DNA of 64,000 nt from Nemania diffusa (taxonomy: Eukaryota > Ascomycota > Sordariomycetes > Xylariales > Xylariaceae), in NCBI GenBank assembly GCA_038501195.1, contig JBBPUQ010000011.1, positions 868,001-932,000 on the forward strand. Direction: 5' to 3'. The notes beneath the pieces are model-generated. The model saw nothing but the letters and a program-made list of their open reading frames with translations. It was not told the origin of the DNA and ran no database searches. The position numbers and the translations under genes were made by a program. Positions 11,633 through 23,300 of this stretch are shown here, in pieces (position 1 is the first letter of the stretch; the number at the start of each line of letters is the position of its first letter).

Positions 11633-14173
11633 TTACATGTTCTCTTTCAAGACAAACATGGCACCATACCAACCATACGCGCGACTCAGCCTTCTGCCAT
11701 GACGCCGGGCCACCAGGAACGGGATCTTGCCTCGAGGATGCGGTTCGTGGAACTGAATGCTTCTCTCGACATCAAGCGTCGTGGGCTGAAAGTGCCACAC
11801 GGATCCGTACAGTTTCTGAGCCGTGAACCCCGTGGAGCCCATGGCATGTAGGAAGTCGCGCCAGGTCACCTCACCGGCCGACGTGTTGGCAGCCGGGTCG
11901 AAGAAGACGGTGCGGAAGACCTTGATCGCCCGGGCATCCACTTGGAATGTCGGTTGGACATCCGGCAAATCTCCCGGAGGCAGCGGCGCTTCCTCGTTCT
12001 CGCTTGTCGGTCCATCCCCCGGTATTCCATGGCGCTTGACCTTGGTCTTGCCGGCTCCCGATGCCAAAGCTTCGGCCCGAGCGGAGGAGGTAGACTCTAT
12101 CCCTTGAAACAGCCGAGAAGAGGCAGCCACATATTCGTATGACCTATTGTTTTGTTTATGATCCGGGTCTGACTTCGCTTCTTTCTTGGCAGCTGGCTCA
12201 ACCCACTCCGGCGTGCGCTGTAGGTAGCGCGGCTGTGAGAGAGTTTGCTTATAAGCTGTACTATTCAGGTTTCCAGCTTTCCGGTACAGCAAATCATCCA
12301 CCGCATTCCAGAAGACATCCAGATTCTCCTCGGACCTTCGAAGGGTCTCGATATTTGCCTTGCTTCGGCGCTTTCCTACCGGATACTGGAATTTACCACC
12401 TGAGGGATCTGCCAAATGGCAAAAGGTAGTGATGTTCTGCTCTTTGAAAGTTTCAAGTACTTGTGCCATTGCTCTATTGTGTTGTTTGAATTCCTTTTTT
12501 ATCCCCTCTTCTCTGTCAACAAGAGCTCCCTCGAATCCATTGGCCCAGGGTTGGAATATCTCAAGCTGCCTCAGACATTCGCCTGTAACAGACAGCTCGC
12601 TAATAAGCATTGCAATGTACGGGGATACAAGCTCTAGGGCTCTAGGCTCCGCTTTCAATAGTCTATCAAGCTCATCGATAACTACGGTCATGCGACATAA
12701 GAATAGATCTTGGCCGTCTTCCCATAAAGTCTGAAGTAGCCAGATGAGCTGCTGCGCGACCTTGTCCTTTTTGACCGCATTGCTCGATATAACCTGCACC
12801 GTGGATAAACTAGGGGCAATTCTAATAAAAAAGGCCCTCAAGGGTGGCGAAGCAGCCACTGACAGCTTCAACTGGCCCATCGCCCCCTTCGTCAACTGAT
12901 TAAGGTAATGTCGAAATCTGAGCAAAGCAGCCAAATATTCCTCCGGCAGATCCTTTTGAGGGGATAGTTCGGGGCCGTACTTCCTGGAAAGTTCTCGTAG
13001 GCGGGTTGCTTGGTTCCGGAGCTCTGTGAAGCTCTCGACTTGAGCGAACGACTCAAAAAGGACGGAGCTAATCACGCGGGACCACTGAAGGTCGTCAAGT
13101 GGGGACTTCGTGGTTGGATTGACAGTTATGAGATGCTCTTTCATGTCGAGCATGGTCTCTGCAAAGTAACTTGGATCCTCACGCAATGACCAGATGTGAT
13201 CCTCCGCCCGTACTGTTCGAGCTGAGAGGAGGGACTCGATCTTTTCCAGATCCAATTTGGCGGGCGGCCTGTAAGGGGCTTCTTTGGCCATAATACTCAA
13301 AGTAGAGAAGCCCGTAGCGTCAAGGCTTTCTTTTAGCGGCGGTTCAGGTTGAAAGGCGAACTGATTGCCAGTCATCTGATCGAAGGGAATATCATGGAGA
13401 ATCGTTTTGCAGCAATCGACCAGAAACTCGAGAAGGCGTTCTTGGAACTCGAGGATCAGAAGCCCTTCGCCTGGAAGAAACTGTTTGCGAGTGTGCATCC
13501 AGTCGAATGCGTCCTCGTGCTCCTCCCAAGCGATCAGTTTTCCGTAGTCCTCTTGTCGACTCATCCCGTTTAACATCATGACATACTCATTAAGGAAGAT
13601 GGGCACGAGAGCCATTGTGACTTTCCCGAGATGCATCCCTTCCCCATCCGACGCTGCAAAAAGGTGCGGGTGGTTTCGGCCTCGGGAATTGAGTAGCAGA
13701 GTCAAAGTTTTGGGGTCCCCTAGATCTTCTTGGTTGATGATTGGCCAAACGAAAGACGCACGGTGCTGCGTGGAAATGCCGTTCAAGTTCCCATTGTATT
13801 TGCGGAAGGTGGCGAAGTCGGGACGGTGTGTGAGTGGCATTCCTGGCCAACATTGCAACAGGATACCGAGGCGCTGTGTTCTGGTCTTCTTCTCCCACCG
13901 TTTCTGTATCGTAGCCTCATGGCGCTCGAGGATGCTCTTCAGTTTCTCATAGTGGGCGAAAATATTGGTAGACCGGTCTTTTGCCTCCCGCCGAACTTCA
14001 GCTGGTGATGGCATCTTGGGGGGGGCCATGCCTCTAGAAGCGAACATGCCAAACGGATCGCTGTTGCCGACCCAGTCTACATCACTGGGGTCTGGGCCTT
14101 CAACGCCATCAAGCTCCGGATGGGGCTCGAATGGGTTGAATTGGTGGTTTGCTAGAGGTTGCAGGGGGTTCAT
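11633..14173 (-). CDS. Large fungal protein of unknown function (ipa-protein-like family)
   Basis: Uninterrupted 846-codon frame. The N terminus is Pro-rich (MNPLQPLANHQFNPFEPHP). The middle is long, charged and probably all-helical. The C terminus (about 745-846) has a dense block of conserved-looking aromatics and basics, including SIQFHEPHPRGKIPF and RRHGRRLSRAYGWYG. I recognise this C-terminal arrangement from fungal proteins often labelled 'ipa protein' or hypothetical, whose function is not established. That link is from memory and not checked. No signal peptide, membrane span or nucleotide-binding motif is seen. The gene lies between a dead retrotransposon (downstream) and a foldback element about 220 bp upstream of its start, so its promoter is short or overlaps the element. 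It is intact despite these neighbours. Confidence 0.8.
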   Translation of the reverse strand: MNPLQPLANHQFNPFEPHPELDGVEGPDPSDVDWVGNSDPFGMFASRGMAPPKMPSPAEVRREAKDRSTNIFAHYEKLKSILERHEATIQKRWEKKTRTQRLGILLQCWPGMPLTHRPDFATFRKYNGNLNGISTQHRASFVWPIINQEDLGDPKTLTLLLNSRGRNHPHLFAASDGEGMHLGKVTMALVPIFLNEYVMMLNGMSRQEDYGKLIAWEEHEDAFDWMHTRKQFLPGEGLLILEFQERLLEFLVDCCKTILHDIPFDQMTGNQFAFQPEPPLKESLDATGFSTLSIMAKEAPYRPPAKLDLEKIESLLSARTVRAEDHIWSLREDPSYFAETMLDMKEHLITVNPTTKSPLDDLQWSRVISSVLFESFAQVESFTELRNQATRLRELSRKYGPELSPQKDLPEEYLAALLRFRHYLNQLTKGAMGQLKLSVAASPPLRAFFIRIAPSLSTVQVISSNAVKKDKVAQQLIWLLQTLWEDGQDLFLCRMTVVIDELDRLLKAEPRALELVSPYIAMLISELSVTGECLRQLEIFQPWANGFEGALVDREEGIKKEFKQHNRAMAQVLETFKEQNITTFCHLADPSGGKFQYPVGKRRSKANIETLRRSEENLDVFWNAVDDLLYRKAGNLNSTAYKQTLSQPRYLQRTPEWVEPAAKKEAKSDPDHKQNNRSYEYVAASSRLFQGIESTSSARAEALASGAGKTKVKRHGIPGDGPTSENEEAPLPPGDLPDVQPTFQVDARAIKVFRTVFFDPAANTSAGEVTWRDFLHAMGSTGFTAQKLYGSVWHFQPTTLDVERSIQFHEPHPRGKIPFLVARRHGRRLSRAYGWYGAMFVLKENM

Positions 14174-14390
14174 TGTTGCGGCTGGCGCTTATAGAGTGTC
14201 AATCGTGTCTGGGTAGTTGTCTACCTGGTAAAAGGCATAGAAGAATTATAAGTAAAGTGAGGCGTTTAGTAATTATCAATTAATGCACTCATCAAGTTAG
14301 GTAGGCATTATTATGGCTCCGGTGAACACGCAGTACGGCCTAATAGCGGCGGTCAGAGCGCTCACCCCTCTACTCCAGCAGGCATATATA

Positions 14391-15143
14391 GGGAGGGCCA
14401 TATGCACATTATCCGACAAACGATTTTTTTTTTTACTTTTTCGTTTTTTGTTTTTCAATTTCAGTTTTTAGTTTTTTCAAAAAAACATAAACTAACGCTT
14501 TTATATAATAAAACATTAATAAATAAAGTATATATTTATTAGTTTTAATATTATAAATAAACATAGTTGATTTAATTAAAATAAAAGTATAAACTGCTGC
14601 TGGTAGGTATATAGTAGCCGTACGAGCGACCTGCGGTCGCGCTTTGACCTCCGAGCAGCGGGATCGCGTACGCAGGGCCACCTGCTTTTTTATAATTGAC
14701 CTGACTAACCTAACTGACCTAGTTGACCTAACTGACCTGACTGACCTGACTGACCTAACTGGACCTAACTAACCTAGTTAACCTAGATCAACCAGTTCAG
14801 TCAGGTCTAGTCAGGTCAATCAGGTCAATCAGGTCAGTCAGGTCAGTCAGGTCAGTCAGGTCAGTCAGGTCAATTATAAAAAAGCAGGTGGCCCTGTGTA
14901 CGCGATCCCGTTGTTCAACAGTTAAAGCGCGATTGTAAGTGCAGGTCGTACGGCTGTACTTAGGTAAGCTAAAATCAGTATGCTTTTAATGCAGCAGCTT
15001 AAATTATACTTGTACATTAAAAATAATAAATAATATTAATGTTTTATTATATAGAAGCGTTAATTTATGTTGTTTAAAAAAACTAAAAACGAAAAAGTAA
15101 AAAAGAAAATCGTTTGTCGGATAATGTGCATATGGCCCACCGT
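14391..15143. mobile_element. Foldback / long-TIR non-autonomous DNA element (copy 2)
   Basis: The ends are a perfect 33-bp inverted repeat (14395-14427 and 15106-15138). Imperfect pairing continues through the arms, for example a block of about 30 bp around CAGGGCCACCTGC at 14672-14690, matched on the other strand near 14881-14910. Flanks CATATATA (14383-14390) and CATATACC (15144-15151) resemble a partly decayed target-site duplication. The centre is a short head-to-head array of the same 9-bp unit as element 1. Termini share GGGCCAT, a 13-bp gap and GACAAACG with element 1, so the two belong to one family. No coding capacity. The boundary is placed where the direct flanks end. Confidence 0.8.
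14697..14873. repeat. Short head-to-head TGACC minisatellite
   Basis: About nine units of the TGACCTRRY type run left to right to about 14787, followed by about nine reverse-complement units. It is the same satellite as at 1797-2536 but roughly one quarter as long, so array length varies between family members. Confidence 0.85.
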
Positions 15144-15929
15144 CATATACCCTGTACGGGTGACATTTACTAGGTATTCGTTGATGAGACTAAGCCTAGT
15201 TTGGCAGTAACCCCACTACTACATTGCTTACCAAATAATAGCTACCTCACAAGCTCCAGCTCTTTAACCCCTCTTCAACCAATTCTAACACCAATACAAC
15301 TATTATGAATATTACTATGTTTACAGTTTTATCTAGTTAAATATTTAGCTATGAATCGGTTCAATTTTTCTTATATGTTACATCTGAGTGCCGTAACTGA
15401 CGATAGCGACAGCAGCCCCTCAGTACGTTGGGTTATAGCCAGACTAGGTAGGTATTTATGAGGTCTTGTTAGAAATAACCACTGTGCCAAAAGATGAACT
15501 TAGTATTCCAATTCTTATTGTAATATTCGGAACAGGTCTTCAAATCACCTGTACTGTTAATGAAAATAAAGTAGCTACTTCTGCAGTTTTACAATCTCAG
15601 CAATATACTGACCTCTGGTGGCTGTCTAAGAATTTTGGTTGCGACCGCGTGAGTCACGATCTAACTGAAGCTACTGAAAGAATGCGTAAGGCAACGTTTC
15701 AGATACAGCATATGGCTGCTACATCCTCTTTGTTGTGGTCTTGTGCAGTAATTTTAGCAGGTGACCTGTTGGTATTTAAATGTGACATGTCTGTGAGCAT
15801 AAGCTGGCGCTTAGGGGTACACTAAGGGTGGGTTTTCTGATATTACTTTGATTAGAAACCGAGAACCTCTTCCTTGCTATTCTCTTTTAGTGATCTTGCC
15901 TAGCTTGAATCTGATAAACAATATTCAGC
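15144..15929. other. Intergenic, promoter side of the isochorismatase-like gene
   Basis: A 119-codon open stretch at 15466-15825 lacks an ATG at its start and resembles no family I know; I do not call it. No TATA box stands out. The sequence from about 15830 to 15929 is the likely 5' leader of the next gene. Confidence 0.4.
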
Positions 15930-16784
15930 ATGTCTTCTAGCGGCACTGAGGTCATCGGCGGAAAGAACTTTTGGCTGTACTCGCAAGATAAGGGATATGA
16001 CCTTACTCATCCTACTTCGCCGACCTCCCCGCTCATCTTTCCACGCATTCCGCTGAAGACAAAGAGCGGTCCAGTTGCGATCGATCCTTCGAAGACGGCA
16101 CTGGTCATAATTGACCTGCAGAACTACTTCGTAGCCCCAGAACTTGGTCGGCCCTCCGACAGTCTTGGTATGCGAGTGATAGATAAGCTTCTGAAACACG
16201 CCATCCCATCCTGCAGAAAGGCCGGTATTCCGATCGTTTGGCTCGGCTGGGGCGTGACGCAAAAGGACATTGACGAGATGCCCCCGACTATCATCAAAGG
16301 ATTTGCGGCCGACACCAACTTTGTTAGCCACAAGAAGCTAGGTTCATTAGGATCGGATATCGGACCAGTTGAGCTTGAAGATGGCACGACAATTGACGGT
16401 GGAAAGGTGTTAATGAAGGACCAATGGAATTCCAGGTTCTGGCCCTCCCTTAGCGCGGAAGCTCAGCAGAATGATATTTATATTTACAAAAATCGTCTAT
16501 CTGGCTTCTGGGGAGGAACTGGGATTGAGGATGCTCTAACCTCCCGCGGAATCAAAACTTTACTCTTTGCGGGGTGTAATACCGACCAGTGCGTCGGTGG
16601 CAGCATCCAAGACGCTTACACGAAAGGCTGGGATTGCCTCCTGTTGAGCGATGGAACTGCTACAACGAGCCCATCCTTTGCGCAACAGTCTATTGAGTAC
16701 AACTGCGACGGAGGCTGGGGTTTTGTTTTGACTTGCGAACAGCTGGCTGATGGGGTACGAAACATGCAGAAAACCGCGGCTTAG
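15930..16784 (+). CDS. Isochorismatase-like cysteine hydrolase
   Basis: Single exon, 284 residues. The isochorismatase-fold triad is visible: Asp62 in VIIDLQNYF, Lys187 in YKNRLSGFWG, and the nucleophile Cys221 in GCNTDQCV. The cis-peptide region lies just before the Cys. These enzymes hydrolyse amide or enol-ether bonds (isochorismate, nicotinamide, carbamoyl and related substrates). The substrate here cannot be assigned. The 50-residue N-terminal extension before the core strand is common in fungal members. No signal peptide is seen, so it is probably cytosolic. Some fungal isochorismatases act on the plant salicylate precursor, but nothing in this sequence shows secretion or that role. The ATG at 15930 is the first in frame and the length is normal. 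Confidence 0.88.
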   Translation: MSSSGTEVIGGKNFWLYSQDKGYDLTHPTSPTSPLIFPRIPLKTKSGPVAIDPSKTALVIIDLQNYFVAPELGRPSDSLGMRVIDKLLKHAIPSCRKAGIPIVWLGWGVTQKDIDEMPPTIIKGFAADTNFVSHKKLGSLGSDIGPVELEDGTTIDGGKVLMKDQWNSRFWPSLSAEAQQNDIYIYKNRLSGFWGGTGIEDALTSRGIKTLLFAGCNTDQCVGGSIQDAYTKGWDCLLLSDGTATTSPSFAQQSIEYNCDGGWGFVLTCEQLADGVRNMQKTAA

Positions 16785-17930
16785 AACCTGCGCGGATAAT
16801 GTACTGTAGCCAAGAAAGGATAAAGGTCGTAAGAATTATATTCGCTCGTTGCCTTATACTAATCTCTACTCAACTCTATTAGCCAATGCCCATTTTATAT
16901 CTCCTCATCTATTACGTAACTCCTAAAAGCCAGTCTATAAGAAGACTTCTAGGTGTTCACTCTCAATCTGCTATAGTCTGAAAAGGTTAGGAATTGGTGA
17001 TTGACGACAGGCTTCTTTCGTTGCAGTCAGGTCACCTCATTACTCGAGGAGCTTGATGCTTACATTTATAAAGTCGATGCAGTCACGATGCCAACATATT
17101 ACTTTGTATGTGGCGGATTTATGATCGTTATATTGATGTTTCCGTCATGAGATGAGGTAACCAGACTCTATGCGGTGGTTATATCTATGGTTTTGGCTAT
17201 ATGTATAGGATCGGAAACCAATAGTCTCTCAATCGAGACCTTTACTACACTATTCTTCCTAGCTGCTATAGGTCTTCCATCCACTCTGTGAAATAAACCC
17301 CTGACAGTTCTGGAAGAGAGTAGTAACTTCGCCAAACGCGGTGGGAAGCAGCGAAATCCTGCGATGCATAAGACTCGCTACTTTAATACTCCATATGCCC
17401 CTATGCATGAATTGGCTATGCCTACTAACTCTAATAACGAACAAGCAACCCAGTCAACGAGCTGAAGAGCCCCTAGCCAGAATGATCCCTTGTGACGGAA
17501 AAAACGACGGCGTTAATTCCCAGTCAGAAATTAACGGTTATATATGTGCTGTCACATCCCTGTTGCGGAACACATGAGGACAGAACTATGAATCTAAAAT
17601 CGACGACGGCAAGCTATCAAGCCTAGAAATCCAACTTAAAATTTATAAATCAGGCTTCAATACTTCCACTGCTCCAAGCATCGATATAATCGGGACTTAT
17701 GAGTTGTCAAAGTGCCGTACTCGGCGCGCTATACCCAACAAGGTAGCGCGGACGTCCGTCGACATCGGCCGACCCCTGCTCCTCGGCATCCATGTCTCCG
17801 GAACTATGTTTCCGGAACCGAATATAATTCACATCGGCGACACTATTACTTTTGCAAAATCAACAAGCACACTGCAGTTTCATAACTACTTCAGCCACTC
17901 GCAATTGCTATCTCGACTATCGTATCCGCG
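16785..17930. other. Intergenic, no gene seen
   Basis: Only short frames without recognisable motifs. It contains the 3' region of the hydrolase and the promoter of the MFS transporter gene. No repeat structure was noticed. Confidence 0.45.
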
Positions 17931-19429
17931 ATGAGTGTCTGTAACGCGGAATTAGTGACTATCACGCGACCTCATCCTGTGTCCACTCCTTCGGACTTGA
18001 GGGACTGTGAAAGAACATCTCCGCTACCAAGATTCCAGGATATAGAGTTCGATGCAGGTGATATTAGGCGGACGGAGCAAGAGCTTGCGCCTGTAGACGG
18101 AGGGCCTGCAGCCTGGAAGCTGCTCTGCGCCGCCTTTGTGTTTGAGGCGTTACTATGGGGTAAACTCTAGCCCCTATCTAACCGATCCTTGAATTCGGTA
18201 GTAACATTGAATGCAGGGTTCCCCCTTTCCTTCGGCGTCTTCCAAGAGTACTACTCCCAAGTCCCACAATTCGCCGGTAATCGCTACATCTCCGTCGTGG
18301 GCACCATAGCCTCCGGGTTCGGCTACCTCGGCGCGCCAGTCGTCATGCCGTTTATCCAGCGCTATCAGCGGTGGCGGCGACGGATGATTTACATCGGATG
18401 TACGTCTCGCACTTATCAATAAACTAGAGGTGATGTTAGTGACTTACTAGTCTCTCAGGGTCGATTTGCATTGCCGCTCTCGCACTCGGGTCTTTCGCGT
18501 CCACTCTAGAAGTACTTATCCTCACTCAAGGCGTGGCATACGGCATCGGTTTCCTCATATTCTACTACCCCATTCTCAGCATGGTGAATGAGTACTGGAT
18601 CGCACGTCGTGGGATGGCATACGGTGTTCTCTGCGGCGCCTCTGGCGTCTCGGGGTCCGTTATGCCGTTCGTGCTACAAGCCCTTTTGGAAAGATATGGG
18701 TACAGGACAACGCTTCGTGCAGTCGCTATAGCGCTCGCACTGCTCACGGGGCCGTTCATCCCTTTCTTGAAGGGCCGTCTGCCGCCCTCGGAGCGAGCCA
18801 GCATCCCCAAGATCAACTTGGCGTTTTTCCGGACTCCCCTATTCTGGGTATATTCGGTTTCAAATCTCTTGCAGGGATTTGGCTACTTTTTCCCGTCTTT
18901 GTACCTTCCCTCTTTTGCGTCAACTTTGGGGCTTGGCGGTAAGACCGGCGCGCTTCTCCTCGCCTTGATGAGCGTCTCTCAGGTCGGTGGTCAGTTTACC
19001 TTTGGTCTGCTATCGGATCAAAAAGTACCACTCAACATATTAGCTTGCTCGTCAACCTTCGTTGCAGCAGTTGCTTGTCTCACTTTATGGGGACTAGCTC
19101 AGTCGCTCCCGGTTTTGGTGTTCTTTGCCATTGTGTATGGGTTCTTCGGTGCAGGGTTTACTGCCATCTGGGCGAGGATGAGCACCGCTATAACCGACGA
19201 TGTGACATCCGGGCCAATTGTCTTCACCTTGCTCAATTTCGGTAAAGGTATCGGGAATGTGCTTGCTGGGCCTATTGGAGGAACTCTAGTTTCAATCTCA
19301 AAGTCGAGTGAGACTTCATCGTTACCATATCATTGGGTTATAGTATTTACCGCCGTGTCCATGTTCGCAAGCGCTTCTACTATATTCTTGCTATTTGCGA
19401 AGTACCTTAGCATCTCATATAGTCGATGA
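17931..19429 (+). CDS. MFS transporter, monocarboxylate-transporter (MCT)-like
   Basis: Three exons by splice signals and frame: 17931-18159, 18217-18399, 18459-19429, giving 460 residues. Introns of 57 and 59 nt are both GT-AG, and joining restores the family block ALLWGFPLSFGVFQEYY at the end of exon 1. A soluble, acidic N-terminal tail (about 65 residues) precedes about 12 predicted membrane spans. GVAYGIGFLIFYYP and YWIARRGMAYG are typical of fungal MCT-like carriers. It probably moves a small organic acid or metabolite across the plasma membrane by proton coupling; the substrate is unknown. It lies 1.1 kb downstream of the isochorismatase-like gene on the same strand, but fungal genes are monocistronic, so co-function is only a possibility. 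The stop at 19427-19429 gives a normal-length carboxyl end. Confidence 0.87.
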
Positions 19430-20336
19430 GGCAAGGAAAGTACTCTAAAGCTAGAGAAACTTGTAAGAAGACAGACGAGAGAAGCTCTGAATGAGACTGC
19501 AACAACAGACTCTAGTCCGATTATCGGTTAATCCTTGTAGCTACGCGCTCGTCTTTCATTACCAAATCGTGCAAGCTATTTATGGCTTGATGATCTAGCA
19601 AGGCTCCTAATTACTTCAATAATAGTCTTCGAAACAAAGTTAGAACTGGATTAGACCCGAATATGTGCCATGATAGGGAGCGTTGGGGCTTTTTCTGAGG
19701 TAGTTTGAGTGTTTCCGGTTAGCCAAGCGGTCACGATTCGATCTAGGATCTCGATATTTTCATTTGCGTCTACCTAAATAAGGTGCATTGCTCTATGCCG
19801 TCTATTGTTTATCATTTTCAGTGCCGACAAGGCTAGAGACTGGGTCCACAACAACCTCATATCTTGGCTTGGGGTAGCGACTGTCCGGTCGCATTTCCAA
19901 CTACCTCTCGTAAAGCGTAAGATTGAGGTGGATTCGTATGATTGTCGTCGGGCTCGAAGGCAGTAGCCCTCGTGAGAAGATCAGCAATTATTATCTGCCG
20001 TCCCACCCGAGAATGGAGGCATGTCGTTCTCCAAGTGTAAAGAGTAAGCGCTATGCCAAAATTTCTCGGTAAATGCTAGGTTGCTGCCTTGACCAAGTCC
20101 GCCTATTCGTATTGTCGGCCAATAAAAAGACAACAGCCCAGTCTGGTCATTCCACCCATCAGCATGTGGTGATATACTACCTCCAGCTCGTGCCCATGAG
20201 GAATTTTTTTTTGTCCTTGTCTTCTCTATGCGTGTTCTCCTAGCGAATCCGCATTCCGCTTATATTTGCGCCCCTCTCCCCGACGAAACAGTAAAGCTTG
20301 GTTGGCGTTTCGGTAACAGTTCGGAAAATCGCTGCG
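19430..20336. other. Intergenic, upstream region of the NLR-like gene
   Basis: No supported gene. The last ~150 bases hold a T-rich tract near 20203-20225 and presumably the promoter and leader of the gene starting at 20337. Confidence 0.45.
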
Positions 20337-23300
20337 ATGGCGACAGCTACCACACCGGTTAGCCCCATCACAGCTAGGTATCCATTTGCTGCCAACAGCA
20401 GCGATGAAATTTCCCAAGTCTGGAAACAAGTGGAGGACCGGGTACTCCAAATGGCTGGAGGTGACCGCGCCATGATTAAGCCAGGTCTCAGCATCGACGA
20501 GGTCCTGTACTGCTTGGATGACGCGCAGGCCGACGATAAGAAGGCAGCCGGGAAGTACGGCGCCGTAAAGAAGATCTTCAACCAAACTCTGCAATGCATC
20601 CAAACCATTGGCGGCATCGTTGCCGACGGTGCATCCCAAGTATGTATAATCTACAACTTGCCTGCTGGGCCGCTCCTGATAAGATGCGCAGGTGTTCCAG
20701 CCAGCAAACACTTGCTACAATGCCTTGACCTTCGTGATTCAGGCTTGGAAAGGATACGAGGGAATCTTCGAGAGTCTAGCCATGCTGCTGGAGAAGTGCA
20801 CCCAGTTTCTCGATAGGCTCTCCGAATATACCAAGACCGAAATGGACGCGAAGTTGACCAAAGTAGCTTGCCAGCACCTCTATATCTTTGTGGAGATATG
20901 CGATCGCAGCATGAAGTTGAGGCAAAAGCGCGCTAAGTTTGCTGCCTTTATGAAGCAAATGTTTCTCAGTGACGATGGTGTTCAGGATCTTCTAGCCCAG
21001 ATGAAGAACTTGGTAGACAAGGAACGTGGCCTAGTGGCGGCCCAGACCTTTAGGTTTAGCAACGAGGCAGCTGTGAACACGAAGGAGAACCTAGCTTTGA
21101 CTTACTCCCTTGTGGATGACAAGAACCAGCAGAAGCGCGATATTGAGACAAAGAAGCGAAAGCAAACCCTCATTGGGGCCTTGGAGTTTGAGTCGTCTGC
21201 CATCTCGGGTGACACCCAGGAACCAGTAGATGACTGGAAAAAGGTGTGGTTTAAGCACAAGAAGGAGCTCATTGACGGGACTGGCGCGTGGATTAGCAAA
21301 AATCCACTCTTCACGTCCTGGTTGAAAGGATCCGACTCGGCTAAGCCGATCCTAGGTCTCGAAGGCGGAGATGGCGCGGGCAAAACTCTCCTTGCAGCTA
21401 ATATTGTCATGTTGTTACAGAAGTTGAGGTCTGCTGATATATCCGCCTCCAGGTCTGCTGTAGCTTATTATTTCCTCCAGATGGATTCCAAAGCGACATC
21501 CATCAAGAGGGATATTGCGAACTCTGTGTCTAAAAGTCTGCTCTGGCAACTTGCCAAAGCGGATGAGCCGTTCCTAAAGTCTGTCGCTGGCATCTGTGAG
21601 AAGACCAAATACTTCAAGAACCACTATGAAGACATGTGGACGCAACTGCTACTCGAGAACGAGGAGCGAGTTAATATGGATAGCGTCTTCTTCATTGTGG
21701 TAGATGGCCTCGGTGACGATGTCGACGGCCTTACCCAGCTCTTGCAGAAGCTGTCGGTCAATCCCGCGCGCCAGCGGACTCGCGTTCTATTAACCGGAAA
21801 TACGAACGCGTTCGGTATTCTAGAGAAAGCCGGTGGTATTAAGTTTGAGAAAATTAAACTAGAAGCTTCCAACGCACAGGATATAGAGCTGTATATTACG
21901 GCTCGCATGGACGGCATGGATATGCTGAAAGACCGTAGTCGGCCGGACATTTCAGAAGTAAGAGACCGGATTCTGAAAGATCTCAAGATCGCGACGGGTG
22001 GTGACTATTACAAGCTTAGTCAGGTGCTTGATAATATTGCGAAGTCCGGCGGCGATCCCACCGAGATTGATGATTGTCTTAAGGCAGCAAGTCAGACCCG
22101 ACCTGATCAAATCATAGCGGAGATTAAGAAGCTCAATCAGGAAAGGACACCTAAGGAAATTGCAGAAATTAATGAGATTATCCTCTGGGTTAACGATGGG
22201 CGCGCTTGGTTACAGCCGAGTCATATGGAGGCCGCACTAGCATTGCGAGCGGGCAAGGTGACAGACCAGCAAGCCTCTCTCTTGTCCTTGGAATCTAAGA
22301 TTTCGACTAAATATCGGCTATTTCACATCTCTGATGGGGACATTGACTACAAGTTATCAGAAGCCAAGGACAGTATTCCTCTCAAGAAGCGAGAAAGGAG
22401 TGACGATAAAAGCTCTAGCGGCTTCATAGAGATCCAACCCGCCGAAGTCAACATGCTCAAGCACTATTTGTCGAATATTTGCCCTCCTGACGTCTACGAA
22501 AAGTTCGGATTCGATGAGTTCTTCGACCTAAAGTTAGTTAGAAAGGCCAACTACATATGTTACGATGCAGACAACGCCCACATCACCCTGGCGCTGAGAT
22601 GCTTGAGTTGCCTGGTCGAGCAACGCACGGACAAGACAGAGAAGATGCACTCCTACTCCTACGATTGCCTTTACGATCACTTGAAAGCCACCGACCTCTC
22701 GTTGGCAGATCGTGATCTCAAAACCGAGGTTGGAAAAATGCTTGTAAGACTCTTCACTGAAGAGTATGGAATCCAATCTCTTCTCAGCTCAGGCTCTAGT
22801 ACAGGATCTCTAGTGGATAGTGTCTTTTCTAGCCAGTCAATTCCACCAAACTGGCACTCCTGGATATTTTCCGATGACGGGGTTGGCCTGATCAGCACAT
22901 GGTTTAAGGACTCTGCCGTTATTGAGGGAGTTTCAGATGCGCAACTGGTGATGGCGTATAACACTACCGATGCGAATCATCACGAGGTGCTATTCGAGCT
23001 CGGGTCGAAACTTGCTGCGAAGAAGCTCTTTAGAGAGGAATCGACGAGGTCAGAATCCCTAGATATGTTTGTGCTACTAAGAGGGTTTCTTAAAAAGGTA
23101 TGTGACGCGGGGACAAATCGACCTTTGATGGTGTAAGACTTCAATTTCTAATAAGAGTAGTGGGCCGATAAAGGGCCTGATCTCGAAGAGAAATCTAATT
23201 CTCTTGACTATCTCTGGAAGCCAACCCTTGAAGGAATACAGCTCGTCGAAGACTGGTCACAGAAATCGTTGGGCGTGAATAAGGACACGCTCTGGGAGAC

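Noticed and set aside
12360..13952. Several plus-strand frames of 70-124 codons opposite the 846-residue gene
   Set aside because: All lie antisense to a long intact coding frame and show no motifs; they are shadows of its codon pattern.
15466..15825. 119-codon plus-strand open frame before the isochorismatase-like gene
   Set aside because: It starts at a TTG, has no ATG near its beginning, no recognisable domain and no convincing splice donor linking it to the next gene.
15930..19429. Secondary-metabolite cluster formed by the hydrolase and MFS transporter
   Set aside because: No polyketide synthase, NRPS, terpene cyclase or pathway regulator is present in the window.
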